From assembly GCA_025463135.1 (NCBI GenBank), contig JAOAPY010000035.1, positions 1 through 54,553 on the forward strand: a DNA stretch of 54,553 bases. The letters are read 5' to 3'. Below the pieces are notes generated by a model. That model saw only the letters and a list, made by a program, of their open reading frames with translations, was not told where the DNA came from and did no database searches. The stretch is from Acidobacteriota bacterium. Lineage in GTDB: Bacteria; Acidobacteriota; Blastocatellia; Pyrinomonadales; Pyrinomonadaceae. Made by a program: the position numbers and the translations under genes. Below are positions 8,774 through 15,939 of the stretch, piece after piece (positions within the stretch are counted from its first letter, which is position 1; the number at the start of each line of letters is the position of its first letter).

Positions 8774-9712
8774 TTAACCGGCGACAGCTCCGCTCTGGCC
8801 TCCGGCCGCTTCCTCGAGACCTTTGACCCAATCACTGAGTTTAGGCGCCTGCCGATAGGACGGAACCAGCGGTCCTATCCGCTCGAGTATCGCCGCCATG
8901 GCGCGCTCGGTGGTGAAGCCCTTCTGCTCAAGTTCGGCATCCAATACTTTCTTAACGTCGCCACTCAGCTCTTCGATGTGCTTGATCCACTCGTCGCCGT
9001 AACGCTTCTTGTAGGTTTCAACGTGCGCAGCCCAAGTCTGATCAGCATCGACTTGTTCAGACTTGACGGCCCCGGCCAGATAATCGAACTCGCCCATCGC
9101 GCGCGATTGCAGGACGCACTCGATCGTTGCATTAACCAGGCGCTCCGCCGTAGCTGAGAAGGTTGCGAAGGAATACGTCGTGCGTGTGCCGTCTATTCGC
9201 TCGTAAGTCAGGACGCTGTGGTGACTTCCCTTGCGCAGGAACCCTCCAGGATCCACCTGGTGTTCGAGTTCGACAGCCTCAACACCGGGCAGGTATAGCG
9301 CGCCCAGCTTTACTAATTTAGCGATGGTCTCATTCAGCGGCCTGGTCGCGAGTTCATGCGCTGCAAAAAGCGCGCTGTGATCGCCGGCACTGAGTGGTTG
9401 TATCTGCGAGTCGATGGCCATTTTGGGCAACGTTCCCACCAGCAGGGTGGTAGTGGCGCTTATTGTTTCCGCCAGATAGTCCCCGAACCCCTGTGCCTGA
9501 TCCGGAATGAATATCAGGCCAAAGGTAAACGGAAAGATTTTCCCGAGGGAAATAAAGTCTGACTTCGGGAGCTTGGGATTGCTTCCGCGGTAAGCAAAGA
9601 CATTATCACCTTCAGGGTTTCCCGTTTTGTCCCGGGCGAGTGCGCCGGAGCGAAGGACATCCGCAAAACTTGGGTCGGGAATTTGCCGATTGCGCGGAAT
9701 GACGTATTTCAT
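8774..9712 (-). CDS. Hypothetical protein
   Basis: This 312-residue protein is not recognised. It appears soluble, with no signal peptide. It alternates helical segments and has a central IERIDGT-like region (YERIDGTRTTYSFATFSATAER) and a helical C-terminus rich in Glu and Lys. No catalytic signature could be identified. The start is well supported by AAAGGAG 11 bases before the ATG. It reads convergently with the CHAT gene, and the 89-bp gap holds a weak CAGACTTGAGTCTG palindrome. Nothing in the neighbourhood suggests a function. Confidence 0.6.
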   Translation of the reverse strand: MKYVIPRNRQIPDPSFADVLRSGALARDKTGNPEGDNVFAYRGSNPKLPKSDFISLGKIFPFTFGLIFIPDQAQGFGDYLAETISATTTLLVGTLPKMAIDSQIQPLSAGDHSALFAAHELATRPLNETIAKLVKLGALYLPGVEAVELEHQVDPGGFLRKGSHHSVLTYERIDGTRTTYSFATFSATAERLVNATIECVLQSRAMGEFDYLAGAVKSEQVDADQTWAAHVETYKKRYGDEWIKHIEELSGDVKKVLDAELEQKGFTTERAMAAILERIGPLVPSYRQAPKLSDWVKGLEEAAGGQSGAVAG

Positions 9713-9830
9713 TTGCTTTCAACTCCTTTGCTTTTGAGATGCGACTCGCGACCCAGGGTAATTGTATGCGGCAGTGTAACGCGGATCAGCAACCATTCAT
9801 AAGCAAAAGATCTTCAGGTCGGCAAACAAG

Positions 9831-10235
9831 TCATCCACCCGACTCGACGTCCGGTAGGTAGTTCCCAAAGGTCCACATGTGACCTTCGAGGTCGCGCGCG
9901 TGATACTCGCGCGAGCCAAAGTCGGTATCCAGCGGGGGCGCCGTTATCTCCGCTCCTGCCAGATGCGCTCTCTCGAAATGCTCGTCTACATCCGGAACAT
10001 AAACACATAGCGCCTGCGTCGAAGCTCCCAGTGTTTGCGGGCTCGCCAGTCCGGGTTCATCCTGTCGGCATGATCCGAGCATGATGAGATTTGTCCCCAG
10101 GCTGAGTTGCGCATGCCGCACGAACAGTCCGGTTTCCGGAACACAGAAGATTTCTTTAAAACCAAACGCCGCACAGAGCCAGCTAATCGCAGCCCTGGCG
10201 TCGTTGTATCTCAAGATTGGGAATATCGTCTGCAT
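9831..10235 (-). CDS. VOC (glyoxalase/bleomycin resistance) family protein
   Basis: The 134-residue product from MQTIFPILRYND has the single-domain vicinal-oxygen-chelate layout: a first beta-alpha-beta module with RYNDARAAISWLCAAFGF, a second with YVPDVDEHFERAHLAGAEI, and the closing ARDLEGHMWTFGNY. Many relatives bind a metal and act on small molecules, and the substrate here cannot be told. The open frame extends 29 codons further upstream, but those codons lie in a TTTGTAACGCAA-type repeat, so the internal ATG at 10235 is preferred. Confidence 0.85.
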   Translation of the reverse strand: MQTIFPILRYNDARAAISWLCAAFGFKEIFCVPETGLFVRHAQLSLGTNLIMLGSCRQDEPGLASPQTLGASTQALCVYVPDVDEHFERAHLAGAEITAPPLDTDFGSREYHARDLEGHMWTFGNYLPDVESGG

Positions 10236-10242
10236 CTTTTTC

Positions 10243-10370
10243 TTTGTAACGCAAGCAGTAAGACCAGCCCAGCGGGACTGCCCCGCTGGGGACCCCGGGC
10301 TTGCGTGCGCGTTGAGTGCCATTCAATCGTCGCCAACTAACAGTTTTGCGTTACAAACCAGTTCACGCGT
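10243..10370. repeat. Inverted-repeat element, family F copy
   Basis: TTTGTAACGCAA at the left faces TTGCGTTACAAA at the right, about 115 bp apart. Inside is a hairpin CCAGCGGGACTGCCCCGCTGG. Related motifs (GTAACGCAAACTGTTAGTTTGCG type) occur at 18849-18884 and 49578-49655. The element directly abuts the VOC gene start. Confidence 0.7.
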
Positions 10371-10453
10371 TCGACATATTCAGCGGGCAACCCAAGCGTC
10401 GACAGGAGGACTCGGGCTGCACGCCAGGGAGTAAGCCACGCCTGATTCGTGGG

Positions 10454-10858
10454 CTATCCGCAGCAGCCTTCGTGTCCAATAATTAACAGCAGGACAAGTA
10501 TAGTGATGCCGACGCCGATACCGATGCCGATGGCAATCTTTGCTCCGGTCGAAAGATTGTTACCCTTGATCTGTTTGACCTGCGGGTAAGCCACGGTTGC
10601 CGCCTCACCGCGTTTGGCGTCCACCACCACAAAGTTATCTGCTCCCACTTCACTGATGTAGCCCTTCAACTTTGTTTTGTCGCGCAGAGTCACCTCAACA
10701 CGCGCCGCTTCACCGACACCAAGCCGGTGAATGCCTTCTTTCACTTTCTCGGCAAAGCGGGCCTGCTTCTCTTCTTTTGAGGCAGCGGAGGCAATCTTTA
10801 CTCCAATCACGTTTAGCAGCAAAACGGCAAGCACGAGGGATAGAAGTTTCTTGAACAT
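10454..10858 (-). CDS. Small exported protein with C-terminal membrane helix
   Basis: The 134-residue product starts at MFKKLLSLVLAVLLLN, a signal peptide ending near ASAAS. The mature part has AARVEVTLRDKTKLKGYISEV, a beta segment like an SH3/LSm-type regulatory strand seen in many Acidobacteria proteins, and a C-terminal hydrophobic Gly/Ile helix ending in a His/Cys/Gly tail. GAGGAGAAACAG precedes the ATG, so this start is preferred over the frame's more upstream one. Cellular role unknown. Confidence 0.7.
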   Translation of the reverse strand: MFKKLLSLVLAVLLLNVIGVKIASAASKEEKQARFAEKVKEGIHRLGVGEAARVEVTLRDKTKLKGYISEVGADNFVVVDAKRGEAATVAYPQVKQIKGNNLSTGAKIAIGIGIGVGITILVLLLIIGHEGCCG

Positions 10859-11102
10859 CTGTTTCTCCTCACTGAAATTGGTATAGCGAAGATAACTCTC
10901 GCAATTCACGAGCCTGAGCGTAAGCGGTCCAGCGATGTGGTCTTGACCCTGACAGCCCTGCTCATGTCCGATGCCTGTGCGACAAAGGGAACAAAATTAT
11001 TGCACTCCTGTTCGCAGTAGAAGCAAGCAAAGCTTTTTTCCACCGACGGTGCAGGCGCTTAGAGCACCGTCTTCAGGCAGCGGAAGTTCGATCTCATAGT
11101 CT

Positions 11103-11621
11103 TCAGGCCGTGCGAACTGAGTAAACAAGCTGCAGAATTCCGTTGGGTAAAGAATAGTTGCTCAACAGGTGCAGTGAATGTGCCTGGCCATCGGGAATCA
11201 ATCGTATGCCCCCGCCCAGCAGGACCGGAATCACCGACACCTCAACGCGATCGACCAACCCCTCATCGAGGAGGTAACGGAAAAGACCGGCGCCGCCGAA
11301 CAACCAGATATCTTTTTCCGCGTTGGCTTTTTGCAGACGTATTCGCGCGGGGATATCTTCCCGCACAACTTCGACACCGGGGATTTCCGATGGGGGCAAG
11401 GTTTTTGATACGACTAATATAGGGCGGTCTTTGGTGGGGTTCTTATCACTCATACTCTGGACAAGTTCATAGGTCTTTCGGCCCATGACAAAGCTGTCAA
11501 ATTCAGAGAACAAGGCCGCGAAGTCCACGCCTGGATCTTCCGGTATCCAATCGTACTCACCGTTTGGACCAGCTATGAATCCATCAAGGCTCATCGCCAC
11601 GTTGTAGCGAAGTAGTTTCAT
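11103..11621 (-). CDS. Dihydrofolate reductase-like (RibD C-terminal) family protein
   Basis: The 172-residue protein opens with YNVAMSLDGFIAGPNGEYDW and has FVMGRKTYE, LVVSKTLPP and DIWLFGGAGLFRYLLDEGLVD, the signature order of the RibD_C/DHFR-like family. Members are NADPH-dependent reductases, and many single-domain versions have no proven substrate. The length is usual for the family. AGGTAAGA lies just before the ATG. It is monocistronic between small membrane-protein genes. Confidence 0.88.
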   Translation of the reverse strand: MKLLRYNVAMSLDGFIAGPNGEYDWIPEDPGVDFAALFSEFDSFVMGRKTYELVQSMSDKNPTKDRPILVVSKTLPPSEIPGVEVVREDIPARIRLQKANAEKDIWLFGGAGLFRYLLDEGLVDRVEVSVIPVLLGGGIRLIPDGQAHSLHLLSNYSLPNGILQLVYSVRTA

Positions 11622-11700
11622 TCTTACCTGCCTGAGCGCAATTCAATGTTGATCGGGCTCGGAATTAACTATGGGTTAGCAGACGACACAGGCTTACGTC

Positions 11701-11883
11701 TCACGACCGTGCCGAACGCCTTAGCAGGAGACCCGCCCATAGACACAGTGCAGCTGTGAGGACAGTAAGGAGAATGAAAAGCGGCTCTCTGGCCAGGTGC
11801 GCCCCTTCCATGACGAATCGTATGAGATGCGCCACGGTGATCAACCCGAATACTGCGCCGGTAGTCATAACATATGCCCTCAT
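11701..11883 (-). CDS. Small membrane protein
   Basis: This 60-residue protein has two hydrophobic helices (about residues 5-24 and 34-53) and a basic RRSARS tail, consistent with a two-pass inner-membrane protein. CAGGAG lies about 10 bases upstream of the ATG, which supports translation. The family is not recognised and no motif is visible. Confidence 0.55.
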   Translation of the reverse strand: MRAYVMTTGAVFGLITVAHLIRFVMEGAHLAREPLFILLTVLTAALCLWAGLLLRRSARS

Positions 11884-12136
11884 TTCATCAACTCCTGTTT
11901 GCCGGATTAGTTATCTAACTTCCCTGGGGACCGCACGCATCCTGCGTGCTGCTTTAATCTCGCAGTCCCATGACTGTGACATAGACTTTCAACGGGAACT
12001 CCCTAACTGAAAGTGCGTGGCAACCGTTGCTGCATTTTCCTGGAGCGTGCGACTTCCGTCAACCATGAGCGTTGGCAGATGTTGGCAGGTAGTGCTCCAT
12101 TAAGGTGTTGCCAAAAAAAGGGACGGTTCGAAGGCA
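11884..12136. other. Non-coding, repeat-rich interval (part 1)
   Basis: No gene is supported. GGACCGCACGCATCCTGCGTGC at about 11928-11949 is a half copy related to the inverted repeat at 50932-51037. The rest shows no clear structure. Confidence 0.5.
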
Positions 12137-12268
12137 ATGAGGTCAGTACCACCTGCGGTAGCGGGTGGGTGTGCTCCCGAACAAGATCGCTGGGCAAACC
12201 AGATCCTCCCGGCGTTATTGCTGCTCCAACGACAACCCACCCGCTACCGCAGGTGGTACTGACCTCAT
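12137..12268. repeat. Complete family A MITE-like element (132 bp)
   Basis: Left arm ATGAGGTCAGTACCACC then GCGGTAGCGGGTGGGT, and right arm ACCCACCCGCTACCGC then GGTGGTACTGACCTCAT, are near-perfect inverted repeats of about 33 bp around a spacer of about 66 bp containing AAGATCGCTGGG. The same element lies at both window ends. There is no ORF of its own and no transposase nearby, so it is non-autonomous if mobile. Target duplication is not evident. Confidence 0.88.
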
Positions 12269-12650
12269 TCCTCGCAGTAACTCGCCGGGCAGTCCTTTCT
12301 TTCTCAGCAACACGCTAACAGAGCACTACTCGTTGGCAGATCCATGGCGGCGGCTTCTGCTTCGACCCATTTTGCACATTGAATGTCTCGCTCAATCAAG
12401 ATCAAAACGACTGGCGAGGATGCGACTGATCGAGCTTTTGCCGGAACAAGGTGAGCCGCCCAACCAAAAAACATTTCTCTCTGATGGGACCATGATCAAT
12501 GACAAGAGTCTTTGCGTGCTTTGCGTCTTTGCGGGAGGCTCTTCAAGGGGAGAGAGAATTTCCCGCAAAGGCGGAAAGCACGCAAATGAGTTTGATTCAA
12601 TACTTCACTCACTTGCATCAAGTCTCGCGCTACAGGGATTCTGACCACAA
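12269..12650. repeat. Repeat-filled interval with family C element
   Basis: At about 12511-12590, TTTGCGTGCTTTGCGTCTTT faces GCGGAAAGCACGCAAA across a short AAGGGGAGAGAG centre. This is family C, also at 14362-14440 and 35682-35758. The open frame 12165-12644 (+) crosses both repeats, has no coding character and is not called. Bases 12269-12500 show nothing else. Confidence 0.65.
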
Positions 12651-14294
12651 CTACTTATTCATCAGGTACAGCTTCGCCTTTTGCAGTTCGGGTCTCGAGC
12701 CATCCGATTGATTGCCGAGCGCGACCACTTTCCCGTAATAAGCTCGCGCTTTCCTGTGATCGCCTGAAAGCTCGGCGGCCTGTGCCGCCCCGCAGAGACT
12801 ATTAAAACGGTTCGGCAAATTCTCGAACACGGTCTCGTATTCCTTCAAAGCCGGCGCTGCCTGGTTCATTGCCAGCAGTAAGTCTCCCAGCATCTCACGC
12901 GCCGGAAGAATCGCGCCGGGTGTGACCGGATGCTTTTCCGTTGTGTCTTCCAAATCAGCGGCGGCTCGCATAAGTCGAATTGCCTCGTCATCCTTTCGTT
13001 CGGCGTGCGCGAGCCAGGCCGCGGCACTTAGGCGTTGAATCTCAACCTGCGTGGCCCAGTCATAGCCAATTTTGATCTCGCTAAGGGTCCTCTGAATTCC
13101 AGCAAGCTTCTCGATCTCCGGACGGGCAGCGACCGGCTTGCCCGATCGTGCCGCGCCCATCGCGCGGGCGAAATGAATATTGGCTTCGGCAAATGGAAAG
13201 CGTTCCCAGGGAAAAGCATTCGGACGCAGCGTGAGCGCCGCCGCCTCGTCCCAGCGATGTCTCTCCAGCGCATACCGGGCCGGAATCGCCGACCAGGCGA
13301 ACGCCGCCTGGAAGACTTCCTGATCAATCTGGCTGAGAGCCTGAACTGCATCGAGAATTGCTTTGGCCTTCTGATCCTCCGCCACTTGCAAATAGGCATA
13401 GACCAGATAGTCCAGCGCGTGAAGCTGATCCTGCGAAGCCCATCCGGGGTTGGTCCCGGCCACCTTTTTCTGCGCGAGGTCAGCCGAGGCAATGTTCGAT
13501 TGAATTGATTCCCGCCACAGACCCAGTCGCGTAAAGATATGCGAAGGCATATGCACGGCGTGGGAAGATGAAGGGGCAATCTTCGCGTAGCTGCGGGCTG
13601 CAGGCAGTGCGAGGTACGCCAGGTTGGGAACGTCGTAACTGTGAATTAGATAGTGAACAATGCCGGGATGGTTTGGTTCTTTCGGCAATACTCGGTTCAA
13701 GATCTCGGCAGCTCTCTTCTTATTCGCAACATAGTCCGTTTCTTTGATGACAAGCGCCCGTTCGTTAAGGGCGAGAGCATAAAAGATCGCGGCCTCGTTA
13801 TCTTTTGGGTAGCGGAGATAGATCTGTTTCATGGCCTGCTCATAAGCGCGGGCGCGAGTCGGGTGATCGAGTTGCTGCGCATCTTTGTAAAAAGTTCCAA
13901 GCGCGTCGATGTAGTCCCGTTCGCGCTGCGTCCTGGCATTGATCGAACGGGCCCGCTCAATCGCCGCGGCGCCCTTCTGCAGGTCCGCTGTGTTTGGCGG
14001 TGTCCACAACGGATGATAATTGCTCATCGCAATGCCCCAGTAGCACATTGCACAGGTGGGATCAGTAACGCTGACAGCGGCGAAGGCCTTTTCCGCCTCC
14101 GAGTACTGAAACGAATGCAGCAAGGCCAAAGCATGATTGAATTGTTTCCGCGCGGCCGCATTACACGAGACAGGAAAATTGACTTGTCCAAGTTTTTCCG
14201 CAGGGTCGTGGCGGTGCATCTCTTGTGACATTGTCACAAGCGCAATACTCATCATGACCACGAGAGCGCCAGGAAATAATTTGCTTGTCATCAT
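12651..14294 (-). CDS. Exported TPR-repeat protein
   Basis: The 547-residue product from MMTSKLFPG has a signal-like hydrophobic segment (to about residue 22) and then helix-turn-helix repeats typical of tetratricopeptides: FNHALALLHSFQYSEAEKAF, DPTCAMCYWGIAMSNYHPLW, and later YAKIAPSSSHAVHMPSHIF. The CAMCYWGIA and HMPSHIFTRLG segments recur in a large family of uncharacterised TPR proteins. AGAGGGG lies before the double ATG at 14294. The frame's 82 extra upstream codons are encoded by a family C repeat and are not believed. Probably a periplasmic scaffold; function unknown. Confidence 0.78.
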   Translation of the reverse strand: MMTSKLFPGALVVMMSIALVTMSQEMHRHDPAEKLGQVNFPVSCNAAARKQFNHALALLHSFQYSEAEKAFAAVSVTDPTCAMCYWGIAMSNYHPLWTPPNTADLQKGAAAIERARSINARTQRERDYIDALGTFYKDAQQLDHPTRARAYEQAMKQIYLRYPKDNEAAIFYALALNERALVIKETDYVANKKRAAEILNRVLPKEPNHPGIVHYLIHSYDVPNLAYLALPAARSYAKIAPSSSHAVHMPSHIFTRLGLWRESIQSNIASADLAQKKVAGTNPGWASQDQLHALDYLVYAYLQVAEDQKAKAILDAVQALSQIDQEVFQAAFAWSAIPARYALERHRWDEAAALTLRPNAFPWERFPFAEANIHFARAMGAARSGKPVAARPEIEKLAGIQRTLSEIKIGYDWATQVEIQRLSAAAWLAHAERKDDEAIRLMRAAADLEDTTEKHPVTPGAILPAREMLGDLLLAMNQAAPALKEYETVFENLPNRFNSLCGAAQAAELSGDHRKARAYYGKVVALGNQSDGSRPELQKAKLYLMNK

Positions 14295-14361
14295 CTGCCC
14301 CTCTTCTAATAGCAAGTAGGCTTCGGCTTTCTCGGGCGTTTCACATTGAATAATAAAGCTT

Positions 14362-14440
14362 TGAGGTCTTTGCGAGCTCTGCGACTTTGCGGGCAATGCG
14401 AAATCCGTTCCCGCAAAGCCGCAAAGCACGCAAAGGAGAA
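14362..14440. repeat. Family C inverted repeat, copy 2
   Basis: GGTCTTTGCGAGCTCTGCGA and CCGCAAAGCACGCAAAGG face each other around a short centre. The element separates the TPR gene start from the zinc-ribbon/PAN gene end and creates a false N-terminal extension of the former. Confidence 0.75.
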
Positions 14441-14512
14441 ATAGACAAGGACCAAACAGGTAACACTTTAATCGAAGTAGAAATTGAGTCCTAAATTCAT
14501 GAGCGCTTCTGT

Positions 14513-15187
14513 CTACTGTTTCACTGCCGAGATACAGCACGGATGAGACACCATCCCGCTAACGACTGACGCCTGATAGCACATGGCCGGATCACCAGGG
14601 TTGTAGGCCCCGGGCCTGATAAACGTGAACCCCTTGCATCGTTTATCCCTGGTGCAGTCCGCCTGACATTGCTCGGGAGTCGTGCCGGGATAGTAGGTCA
14701 GGTTTTCGCCATTAAGCGAACCGGTTTCGTTCCGCGGCCCCCAGTCCCCCGCTGCTGTCGTTGAAGTTGGTGAAGCACTCGGAATCGCTTTGGTAACGGG
14801 TGCTTTTGGATCTGCCGTTCGGTCTTTCCCGAACCAGATAAAACTGAGGACGCCTCCCGCCCCAAATACGAAAACAAGGAAGATTACAACGCCCACGATC
14901 ACCCACGGCTTGCCCCTTTCTTTCTCGTTAAGCTTTGTCTGCTGCTGCTCCGGGTACCTCGGCGGTGGTTGCAGCGCCTGCATGGTTGGAATCAACGGTG
15001 GACTGACCTCAGTCGTTTTCGGCTGAGGAGGAAAAATCTCTGTCGGAGGCGGCTCAGAGGTTTGTGTAACAGGAAGGAGTCGGGTTTCCCGCGGATCATA
15101 TTGCGCTGAGAGGGTTGAGCCGTCGTCCAGGCAGAATATCAACGTTTGATCCGCATATGTACGGTTGCATGCAGGACAAATTTTCAT
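14513..15187 (-). CDS. Zinc-ribbon, single-pass membrane protein with PAN/apple-like domain
   Basis: From MKICPACNRTYADQ the product is 224 residues. Cys4-x2-Cys7 and Cys19 form a short N-terminal zinc-ribbon-like motif. A Pro-rich linker follows, then one membrane helix (about 96-118, WVIVGVVIFLVFVFGAGGVLSF), and a C-terminal domain with TTPEQCQADCTRDKRCKGFTF and paired cysteines, as in PAN/apple modules that bind protein or carbohydrate. The layout suggests a cytoplasmic zinc ribbon and an outside binding domain. GAGGTG precedes the ATG at 15187. The frame's 74 upstream codons overlap the next gene and are rejected. Confidence 0.75.
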   Translation of the reverse strand: MKICPACNRTYADQTLIFCLDDGSTLSAQYDPRETRLLPVTQTSEPPPTEIFPPQPKTTEVSPPLIPTMQALQPPPRYPEQQQTKLNEKERGKPWVIVGVVIFLVFVFGAGGVLSFIWFGKDRTADPKAPVTKAIPSASPTSTTAAGDWGPRNETGSLNGENLTYYPGTTPEQCQADCTRDKRCKGFTFIRPGAYNPGDPAMCYQASVVSGMVSHPCCISAVKQ

Positions 15188-15246
15188 TTGCACCTCAATA
15201 GTGTTTATTGTTTGTTCTCGCCGGTCAGACTTGCCGCCCACTCTAA

Positions 15247-15774
15247 TCAACGCCTGTCTGCTCGTGATACGGTATTGGAGCGCGCGAACCCATCCTCGCT
15301 TGCGGGGCCCGCGACCAGGCGCATCACGGCGTGTCCGACTATCACGATACCGGCGTAGGTCACGCCATCCGCGATGATAGGAGCAAGGCCCGGTGCGAAC
15401 ACCATCCACTTCGGAAATGTCGCTGCTATAAAGTAATCACGCGGCGGACCGATGATCGTCACGATGCCGGTGAATATCGCCAGACCGCGCCAACCGAACC
15501 GGCGGGCCAACCGCCAGGTCACAAGGTAAATAGGTGTAACTGAGATCGAAACGCCAAGGTAAAAAAGCAGCAGGAAAATTTTCGAAGCAAATGGTATTTG
15601 CCACCAACCCAGGTCCCGGCACAGTGCAATCGCGCCCATCCCCCACAACCCGGCGGCGGCTCCACCCGCCAGCGCGCCCATGACGCGGCGTGCGGTCGCG
15701 CGCGTGAAATAGATCACGATGCCGAACTCGATCAGATACGCGGAGGACCACAAAATGAGCTGCAGCGTCGTCAT
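15247..15774 (-). CDS. Hypothetical polytopic membrane protein
   Basis: The 175-residue protein has about five hydrophobic segments (residues about 4-24, 31-52, 62-84, 94-112, 122-148) and a polar tail. No family signature is recognised. AAGGAG lies 6 bases before the ATG. The downstream zinc-ribbon gene begins 60 bp after its stop, on the same strand, so the two could be cotranscribed. Confidence 0.65.
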   Translation of the reverse strand: MTTLQLILWSSAYLIEFGIVIYFTRATARRVMGALAGGAAAGLWGMGAIALCRDLGWWQIPFASKIFLLLFYLGVSISVTPIYLVTWRLARRFGWRGLAIFTGIVTIIGPPRDYFIAATFPKWMVFAPGLAPIIADGVTYAGIVIVGHAVMRLVAGPASEDGFARSNTVSRADRR

Positions 15775-15853
15775 CTACGCTCCTTCTGCCGATCAATTAA
15801 GTGGTGTCGAACACCGGATGGATACAGGGAAGCCTTTCAGGGAACAGGCACAT

Positions 15854-15915
15854 GCAGAACTGACTTTCAGTCGGGTGTTTGTGGACAATTAAAGACCCGA
15901 CTGAAGTCGGTACTC
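15854..15915. repeat. Family E palindromic doublet
   Basis: GACTTTCAGTCGGGT faces ACCCGACTGAAGTCGGTAC across about 22 bp. It belongs to the CAGACTTCAGTCTG-type doublets also seen at 21607-21693 and 39890-39965. It lies between the membrane-protein gene start and the ppdK stop. Confidence 0.65.
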
Positions 15916-15939
15916 TAAACACCTGCAGCCAAACGATCA

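Noticed and set aside
12165-12644. 159-codon frame on the plus strand
   Set aside because: It crosses two repeat elements and has no coding signature.
14295-14540. N-terminal extension of the TPR gene
   Set aside because: The extra codons lie in a family C repeat, and a good Shine-Dalgarno precedes the internal ATG.
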